In this document: positions 59,208 to 64,000 of the stretch, piece by piece
How the letters are laid out: every line of letters starts with the position of its first letter
Position numbering within the stretch: position 1 is the stretch's first letter
NCBI GenBank assembly: GCA_021791615.1
Contig: JAJYWG010000187.1
Location: 7,573 to 71,572, forward strand
Source of the DNA: Actinomycetes bacterium
GTDB taxonomy: Bacteria > Actinomycetota > Acidimicrobiia > Acidimicrobiales > RAAP-2
Direction of reading: 5' to 3'
DNA length: 64,000 nucleotides
Notes under the pieces: model-generated
What the model saw: the letters and a program-made list of their open reading frames with translations, nothing else
Database searches by the model: none
Told to the model about the DNA's origin: nothing
Translations under genes and position numbers: made by a program

Positions 59208-59741
59208 GTGGCACGCGCCAAGAAGACCATCGCCAAACGGACTGCGTCGCGCGAAGCTAAAGGAAGTTCGGGCGATCGCGTTGTCGCGTCGAACCGACGT
59301 GCTCGCCACGACTACGACGTTCTCTCCACCTATGAGTGCGGGATCGTGCTGCAGGGTAGTGAGGTCAAATCACTCAGGGAAGGCAAAGCCCAGCTTGCCG
59401 ATTCCTACGCCCGGGTCTCGGACGGTGAGGTGTGGCTTTTTGGGGTCCACATTCCACCATGGCAGTTCGCTACGGGGTTCGGCGCCCACGACCCCGACCG
59501 CCGCAGGAAACTTCTCTTGCACCGGCGCGAGATTGACGAGCTGATGGGGTTGACCCAGCAGCACGCCCTCACGCTGGTCCCTTTGTCGCTCTACTTTCAC
59601 GATGGCAAAGCGAAAGTACAACTGGCCCTGGCTCGGGGTCGAAAGCTCCACGACAAACGGCAGGCAATTCTCACTCGTGAGGCTGATCGTGAAGCCGCTC
59701 GGGCTGCTCGCGATACCCAGCGATGGAGCCGTGTCGAATGA
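59208..59741 (+). CDS. smpB: SsrA-binding protein SmpB
   Basis: A 177-residue SmpB that brings tmRNA to stalled ribosomes. NRRARHDYDVLSTYECGIVLQGSEVKSLREGKAQL is the conserved core, with the DSYARV and LLLHRREIDEL segments and a basic C-terminal tail (KLHDKRQAILTREADREAARA) that reaches into the decoding centre. It has about 20 more N-terminal residues than E. coli SmpB, Lys/Arg-rich. Its partner ssrA begins 4.1 kb downstream, beyond an inserted region. Confidence 0.95.
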   Translation: MARAKKTIAKRTASREAKGSSGDRVVASNRRARHDYDVLSTYECGIVLQGSEVKSLREGKAQLADSYARVSDGEVWLFGVHIPPWQFATGFGAHDPDRRRKLLLHRREIDELMGLTQQHALTLVPLSLYFHDGKAKVQLALARGRKLHDKRQAILTREADREAARAARDTQRWSRVE

Positions 59742-60006
59742 AGAAGCGAGAGTCCGCTCACATTGAAGCGCCTCCAATGAGCCACGCCGTGGACATGACG
59801 TCAGCGGTGGAGATGCTTCTGATCAAGCCATCGCAGCGAGCCAGGGTCGGTGGCTGCATCCAGCCCCCGACGGACAGATCCTGGGCATGACACTCCGCGG
59901 AGGGCAGGCGGTTCACGAGTCACACCGGGCACCGGACACCGGACGACGGCACTTCTCCTACCGGCCGGCCCCAGGCCAGCCGGGAACGACACTTACAGAT
60001 GGCTTA
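59742..60006. other. Intergenic region after smpB, nothing recognised
   Basis: Small frames exist but are not convincing. No tRNA or known RNA fold was found by eye. The remainder up to 60172 holds the direct repeat and the collagen-like gene's upstream region; a TAGCGT near 60104 could be a -10. Confidence 0.4.
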
Positions 60007-60081
60007 CCCCGCTTCACGCCGATCATCGGCGGTCCGCTCACTCACCCCCGTTGCGGGGCGGTACATGCTGCTCAACATTGC
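60007..60081 (+). repeat. ~75-bp direct repeat, copy A
   Basis: It is about 92% identical by eye to 63651-63726. It includes GCTTCACGCCGATCA, a CCCCG-TTG-CGGGG hairpin and an identical 43-nt stretch ending in CTCAACATTG. The two copies bracket the collagen-like gene and the IS element. Confidence 0.85.
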
Positions 60082-60172
60082 CGACTACCTGCCCTCGTGA
60101 GAGGATAGCGTCGGCACGCGCCAACGGACGCTCCCACTCTGAGCGGCTGTAATGTGGAGAGGGGAGACAACC

Positions 60173-61552
60173 ATGAAGCGAAGGAAGCTCAGGGTGGCGG
60201 GTGCAACCTTCGGGGTGGCAGTGCTCTCAATAGGCGTAGTGCTTGTCTATACGGGTGTGGCAGGAACGCAGAGCAGCTCTGCCCCCAATCTTCATGCCGA
60301 GTTGCTCTCCGACAGTCAGCCATTGGTCAAGGCGCCGACAAACGATGGGTATTGGCTAGTGACCGCCGACGGACAAGTATATACCTTCGGATCCGCGAAG
60401 TCCTATGGCACATTGCCGACGTCGCACATCACGCCCAACAAACCGATCGTGGGAATGGTTGCGACGTCTACAGACAAGGGCTACTGGCTTGTAGGGTCGG
60501 ATGGCGGCGTATTCTCTTTCGGCGCTGCCAAATTCTTCGGCAGTAAAGGGGCCACAAAGATCAGTTCTCCTGTCGTCGATATGACGGCGTTACCGGCGAG
60601 AGGTATCGAGTGGGATGGTATCTACGATGCGACGACTACTTACACAAAGGGTGACGCCGTGTCAGACGGTGGTGCCACCTATGTGTCACTTCGCACAACA
60701 AACACGGGCAATGCTCCCACGGCCACGTTGACAGTGGATTGGGCGCTGGTCGCGGCCAAGGGCACAACTGGACCGACTGGGCCGGCGGGGCCGCAAGGAC
60801 CGATTGGGCTGACGGGGCCGCAAGGACTGACTGGGCTGACGGGACCGCAAGGACCGATTGGGCTTACGGGGCCGCAAGGACCGATTGGGCTGACGGGGCC
60901 GCAAGGACCGACTGGGGCGACGGGGCCGGCTGGGGCGACGGGGCCGGCTGGGGCGACGGGGCCGCAAGGACCGACTGGGCTGACGGGATCACAAGGGCCG
61001 GCTGGGCTGACGGGGCCGCAAGGAGCGACTGGGGCGACGGGGCCGCAAGGACCGACTGGGGCGACGGGGGCGACGGGGGCGATTGGGCCGCAAGGACCGA
61101 CTGGGGCGATTGGGCCGCAAGGACCGACTGGGGCGACGGGGCCGGCTGGGCCGGCGGGGCCGGCGGGGCCGGCTGGGGCGACGGGGGCGACGGGGGCGAC
61201 GGGTGCAACTGGACCAGCGGGGGTTGGCTACGATTTCAAGACGGCGACAGGCACAAATCCAGCTGTACACCTAACACCGGGCACGTACTTCATCGACGTG
61301 GAGTCCCGCATTTCAGGCGCCCCTACGGGTACTGTTGGTGTCTGTGGTCTCACATATATATCAAATGGCGCTCCCTTCACTGTATTTGATGGCACTGTTA
61401 TGGAAACCTCATTTTCACAATCAGTTTCGGGTGTCATGAAAGTCGGTGACACGGCAACAAATTTGCGAATCACTTGCTCTTATTTGACAGGGAGTACGGT
61501 TCATGTGTTTGCACTCGCTACAACGCATTGGTGGTACTCGCCAATCGGCTAA
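60173..61552 (+). CDS. Collagen-like surface protein with propeller-like and chitin-binding-like modules
   Basis: The product has 459 residues from ATG 60173 (GGGGAG upstream). Signal/anchor helix at residues 8-31; then two repeats of the GYWLV..DG..FSFG type; a module with [27 protein letters not shown] resembling carbohydrate-binding modules that precede phage and bacterial collagens; about 50 Gly-X-Y triplets (residues ~197-352, mostly [12 protein letters not shown]); and a ~100-residue C-terminal globular head with two Cys, as in trimerising collagen heads. Flanking coding parts are notably AT-richer than the neighbourhood, suggesting recent acquisition. Likely a trimeric fibre on the cell surface. 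Confidence 0.85.
   Translation: MKRRKLRVAGATFGVAVLSIGVVLVYTGVAGTQSSSAPNLHAELLSDSQPLVKAPTNDGYWLVTADGQVYTFGSAKSYGTLPTSHITPNKPIVGMVATSTDKGYWLVGSDGGVFSFGAAKFFGSKGATKISSPVVDMTALPARGIEWDGIYDATTTYTKGDAVSDGGATYVSLRTTNTGNAPTATLTVDWALVAAKGTTGPTGPAGPQGPIGLTGPQGLTGLTGPQGPIGLTGPQGPIGLTGPQGPTGATGPAGATGPAGATGPQGPTGLTGSQGPAGLTGPQGATGATGPQGPTGATGATGAIGPQGPTGAIGPQGPTGATGPAGPAGPAGPAGATGATGATGATGPAGVGYDFKTATGTNPAVHLTPGTYFIDVESRISGAPTGTVGVCGLTYISNGAPFTVFDGTVMETSFSQSVSGVMKVGDTATNLRITCSYLTGSTVHVFALATTHWWYSPIG
60760..61215. repeat. Collagen Gly-X-Y coding repeats
   Basis: 9-, 18- and 27-bp units (GGGCCGCAAGGACCGACT and relatives) repeat in frame. Very high identity among units shows recent expansion. Confidence 0.9.
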
Positions 61553-61577
61553 AAGGCGCCGCATTGCCGAAGCGAGC

Positions 61578-61595
61578 TCACAGACATCTCTGTGA
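61578..61595 (+). terminator. Hairpin after collagen-like gene
   Basis: TCACAGA-CATC-TCTGTGA: a perfect 7-bp stem with a 4-nt loop, 26 nt after the stop codon. No U-tract follows. Confidence 0.4.
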
Positions 61596-61720
61596 CGGCT
61601 CGCCGGTAACCCAGCTGGGCATCACCAAAACGGGGTATGGGGAGGGAATCCCACAACTTCAGCCGTGGGAGGCAGAGCCCCACTCGGGGCGTAGCCCCGA
61701 TCGAGATACACCCACCTGTC

Positions 61721-62125
61721 ATGTTTGACCCGGTGACCTATCGGCGCACGAACAAGACCGTCTGCTCGGCCAAGTACCACCTGATCTGGTGCCCGAAGTA
61801 CCGGCGGCGGGTGTTGGTCGGGCAGGTGGAGACCCGGCTGAAGGAGGTCATCGGGGCGGTGGTCGCGGTGTCTGGGGGTGAGGTGATCGAACTGGAAGTC
61901 ATGCCCGACCACGTCCACTTGCTGGTCGAGCTTCCCCCGGCCTCACATCTCCCCATCGTGCTCCACGGGTTGAAGGGGCGGTCGTTTCGCCTCTTGCGCC
62001 AGGAGTTCCCCCATCTCCGTCGCCTGTCGGCCTTGTGGAGCCGATCGTGGTTGGTCTCAACGGTCGGCGGCGCCCCTTTGGAGGTCGTCCGACGCTGCGT
62101 CGAGAACCAGAAGCAGGCGACGTAG
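61721..62125 (+). CDS. tnpA: IS200/IS605 transposase TnpA, catalytic Tyr replaced by Cys
   Basis: The 134-residue Y1 HUH transposase normally cuts and joins single-stranded DNA with a Tyr nucleophile. The HUH pair is intact (MPDHVHLLVE, His64 and His66), as are CSAKYHLIWCPKYRRRVL and the STVGGAPLE segment. In the helix that normally reads RRY(I/V)ENQK the Tyr codon is TGC (Cys126, nt 62096-62098). A single TAC to TGC change would explain it. Self-transposition is therefore probably lost unless Cys can act. The stop abuts the tnpB ATG. Confidence 0.88.
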   Translation: MFDPVTYRRTNKTVCSAKYHLIWCPKYRRRVLVGQVETRLKEVIGAVVAVSGGEVIELEVMPDHVHLLVELPPASHLPIVLHGLKGRSFRLLRQEFPHLRRLSALWSRSWLVSTVGGAPLEVVRRCVENQKQAT

Positions 62126-63361
62126 ATGGCCACCGGCCAGGTCCGATACCGCTACCGGCTGCGGGTGGGTGCGAAGGAGGCGGCCGCCCTCGGTGCCGCC
62201 GACGACGCCTGCCGCATTGTGGGCAACCGTGCTCTGGGTGACTGGGGGGAGCGGTGGAAGGCCGAGCGCCACCAGGTCTCCTACACCGAGGCGTCCAAGA
62301 CCCTGACCGCCCGCAGGAAGGAGTTCGACTGGCTGAGGGCACAGCCGCAGAACCCGCAAGAGCAGGTGCTCTGGGACCTCTACCGCTCGATCGGCGCCTT
62401 CTTCGACAAGTCCAACCCCGCCGGCCGACCCCGGTTCAAGTCAAAGAAGCAGGGCTACGCCACCGCCCGGTGGACGAAGAACGGCTTCTCTGTATCGGGC
62501 ACCGGGCGAGGCCAGGCCGGCGACCGCCTGGAGGTGGCCGTCGCCGGTGGACGCATCGGGCTGCGGGTGCTGTGGTCGAGGCTGCTGCCGTCGTCCCCGA
62601 CGTCGGTGACGGCCCACCAAGACCCCGCCGGGCGCTGGTGGGCGAGCTTCGTGGTCCAAGTGGGCGTGGTCGAAGGCCCCCTGCATCCCGACGGCCCAGC
62701 CACCGGTCTCGACGTGGGCCGGATGAGGTTCTCTACCACCGAGGACCCCGACACCAACATCGAGAACCCGAGGTATGCCCGGCGGGCGGCCAAAGCATTC
62801 GCTCAGAGCCAACGCAACATGGCAGCCAAGCGCCGGGGATCGAAGAAGCGGGCCACGGCCAAGGTGCGTGTGGCGAGGGTGAGCGCCGCCGTGGCCGACC
62901 AACGCCGTGACTTCCACCACAAGGCAGCCCGTCCACTGGTGGGCGCCTACGACCGGATCGGGGTGGAGGATCTCAGGATCAAGAGCATGTCGGCAAAGGG
63001 GGCAGGACGGCACACCTTCGGGCTCAACCGCTCGATCGCCGACGCGGGCTGGGGACAGTTCCTCGCCATCCTGTCATGGCAGGCGAAGAAGGCCGGAAAG
63101 GAAGTGGTGGTGCTCCCCGCCAAGGACACCACCCAGACGTGTAGTAGTTGCGGGACGAAAGCCAAGCCCCGCATGGAGTTGTCGGACCGGGTGTTCTGTT
63201 GCCGTGTCTGTGGCTTGGTCTTGGACCGAGATCGCAACGCGGCCAGGAACCTGCACCCGGTTCGCCTGAAGCCGGATGGCGAGGCTGAACCGTCCGGAGT
63301 CGTCCCAGCGGGCAGCGACGGCAGTAAGCCCAGAGTCCCTGCGGGGGCACTGGCAGCCTGA
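62126..63361 (+). CDS. tnpB: RNA-guided nuclease TnpB (IS605 OrfB), RuvC triad intact
   Basis: A 411-residue TnpB. The N-terminal wedge-like part has the usual basic segments (RPRFKSKKQGY). The RuvC residues are present: Asp196 in TGLDVG, Glu281 in IGVEDLRIKSM and Asp369 in LDRDRNAARN. The zinc site is CSSCGTK plus CRVCG. GRHTFGLNRSIADAGWGQFLAILSWQAKKAGK matches the family core. TnpB proteins are guided by an RNA from the element's right end to cut the empty donor site. It starts immediately after the tnpA stop. The C-terminal ~35 residues are variable. Confidence 0.92.
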   Translation: MATGQVRYRYRLRVGAKEAAALGAADDACRIVGNRALGDWGERWKAERHQVSYTEASKTLTARRKEFDWLRAQPQNPQEQVLWDLYRSIGAFFDKSNPAGRPRFKSKKQGYATARWTKNGFSVSGTGRGQAGDRLEVAVAGGRIGLRVLWSRLLPSSPTSVTAHQDPAGRWWASFVVQVGVVEGPLHPDGPATGLDVGRMRFSTTEDPDTNIENPRYARRAAKAFAQSQRNMAAKRRGSKKRATAKVRVARVSAAVADQRRDFHHKAARPLVGAYDRIGVEDLRIKSMSAKGAGRHTFGLNRSIADAGWGQFLAILSWQAKKAGKEVVVLPAKDTTQTCSSCGTKAKPRMELSDRVFCCRVCGLVLDRDRNAARNLHPVRLKPDGEAEPSGVVPAGSDGSKPRVPAGALAA

Positions 63362-63416
63362 GGCCAAGAATCCCACGGCTTCAGCCGTGGGCGCAGTCAA
63401 ATCGCAACACTGCGGA
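63240..63416 (+). ncRNA. Putative TnpB guide RNA (omega/reRNA)
   Basis: By analogy with other IS605 elements, an RNA overlapping the 3' end of tnpB and the right-end hairpin, with a guide taken from the first ~16 nt of flanking DNA (63401-63416), should be made here. The right hairpin is perfectly paired. The boundaries are guesses. Confidence 0.4.
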
Positions 63417-63523
63417 ACCTCGCGATCTCGATCCTGCACCTCGTCGGGTTCACCAACGTCGCGTGTGGGTTCGGGTGGACGGTCTTCGACTACTGGCGCA
63501 GCCTCACCCCCCTCGAGCTGTAG
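63401..63523 (+). pseudogene. 3' remnant of a DDE transposase gene (ISAs1-like)
   Basis: From the exact right end of the IS605 element a frame encodes IATLRNLAISILHLVGFTNVACGFGW... and ends at TAG 63521-63523. The LRNLAI..L...G..N segment and the short tail match the C-termini of ISAs1/IS4-like transposases. The upstream part of that gene is not found at the left flank, so it is a truncated relic. Confidence 0.6.
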
Positions 63524-63854
63524 ATCAGCTTCTCTCGTCGTCCTCGACGACGACAGACGCTGCGACGTGCGGCTCTTGGCCCCGACGCGCCTCTGCGCGT
63601 CTTCAAGAAGGGGACCACACCGTGGACAGGCGTCCATGTGCGAGCGAATGCCCTGCTTCACGCCGATCACCAGCTGTCCGCTTCACTCACCCCCGTTGCG
63701 GGGCGGTACATGCTGCTCAACATTGCTGCGTACTCTGTTCTGATCGTTGGCAGCTCGTGTGGGCGCACCAGTGCAAGCGATTCCCAGGTACGCTGATGAT
63801 GGCCGCCCAGCCCGGGTGCCGATGTCAAGTAGAAAGTCAAGTCAACGAGATTGA
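63524..63854. other. Intergenic region before ssrA
   Basis: It contains direct repeat copy B (63651-63726), a TCGTCG...CGACGA hairpin near 63537, and TACGCT at 63789-63794 that could be the -10 of an ssrA precursor with a ~54-nt leader. No gene is seen. Confidence 0.4.
63651..63726 (+). repeat. ~75-bp direct repeat, copy B
   Basis: Partner of 60007-60081, in the same orientation, with about five substitutions and one inserted T. The hairpin and the 43-nt block are unchanged. Confidence 0.85.
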
Positions 63855-64000
63855 GGGGGTGAATGGTCTCGACTCTGGTTGTCGAGGTGGGAGAAGCGAG
63901 CCGTGGTCTCCGGAACCACGTAAAAGAGCCGGAACCAAAAACAAACGCCGAGCCTCAGCTCGCGTTCGCTGCCTAAACACCAGCGACGTCCGCCCAGCCT
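63855..64000 (+). ncRNA. ssrA: tmRNA (5' part, runs off right edge)
   Basis: The 5' end GGGGGTGAATGGTCTCGAC matches the acceptor/D-like start of tmRNA. The GTAAAAGAGCC segment aligns with the pre-tag region of E. coli tmRNA. A tag frame runs to TAA at 63974-63976, ending ...TNAEPQLAFAA, with the hydrophobic AFAA degron-like end. By alignment the resume codon would be ACA at 63941. The 3' half lies outside the window. Confidence 0.93.

Larger units (their letters stand above)
61647..63400 (+). mobile_element. IS200/IS605-family element (tnpA + tnpB)
   Basis: Subterminal hairpins are present at both ends. Left: CCCACAAC-TTCA-GCCGTGGG at 61650-61669, with two mismatched pairs. Right: CCCACGGC-TTCA-GCCGTGGG at 63372-63391, with a perfect 8-bp stem. 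Both are preceded by GAAT. The right end is followed by TCAA at 63397-63400, the type of sequence where IS608-like right ends are cut. The true left cleavage site cannot be fixed. The element carries tnpA and tnpB head to tail. Confidence 0.88.

Noticed and set aside
59742..60172. tRNA gene between smpB and the collagen-like gene
   Set aside because: A GGTTCACGAGTC segment resembles a T-arm, but no acceptor stem, anticodon arm or D-arm can be built around it.
60760..61215. Dense short repeats that might suggest a CRISPR array
   Set aside because: The units are adjacent, in frame and encode Gly-X-Y collagen triplets. There are no unique spacers.

Overview
The window is about 64 kb of high-GC DNA, almost certainly from an actinomycete-type bacterium. 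My best inference is the class Acidimicrobiia. The support is strong GC bias at third codon positions, many GTG/TTG starts, DUF2510 proteins, a PimB-like mannosyltransferase, an F420-type oxidoreductase, a cobalamin-dependent ribonucleotide reductase, a class-E-like sortase motif (LAFTG), and repeats of the GYWLV..DGG.FSFG type that I associate with this class. No rRNA or tRNA is visible, so the placement rests on gene content only. Many genes have a TANNNT hexamer 5-8 nt in front of the start codon, so leaderless transcripts appear common.

Region by region. (a) 1-6006, minus strand: a coupled cydD-cydC-SEC-C protein operon; the last gene runs off the left edge. (b) 6099-12638: a zinc-ribbon/DUF2510 protein, a thiolase-like protein with a phosphodiesterase, a dienelactone hydrolase, and a membrane-anchored amidase-like protein with a changed metal ligand. 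(c) 12700-30000: a flavin-transferase-like gene, two small membrane proteins, and a coupled surface cluster. That cluster is a 4087-residue giant protein, a 74-residue membrane protein and a secreted protein with CAP-like and propeller-like repeats. (d) 30200-39810, mostly plus strand: PH/SHOCT protein, zinc-knuckle and thioredoxin-like proteins, PimB-like glycosyltransferase, SRPBCC protein, ROK kinase, F420-type oxidoreductase, alaC, SMP-30 protein, plsC and an ACT-domain protein behind a tiny leader ORF. (e) 39817-44603: glpK divergent from nrdJ, which has a clear promoter and an NrdR-like palindrome. (f) 44730-59047: housekeeping and catabolic singletons (DUF1697, DinB/MDMPI, SDR, aldo-keto reductase, ArfB-like release factor, surE, aldose epimerase, DUF2236, ketopantoate-reductase-like, sulfatase). 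(g) 59208-64000: smpB and the 5' part of ssrA, separated by about 4.1 kb. The insertion carries a collagen-like surface protein, an IS200/IS605 element (tnpA+tnpB) and a transposase remnant, and is bracketed by ~75 bp direct repeats.

The most striking items are three. The giant ORF carries a sortase sorting signal in its middle, followed by a second signal-peptide-like segment, so it may be a natural polyprotein. The IS605 TnpA has Cys in place of the catalytic Tyr beside a TnpB with an intact RuvC triad. Short tandem repeats have expanded in frame inside many otherwise conserved genes.
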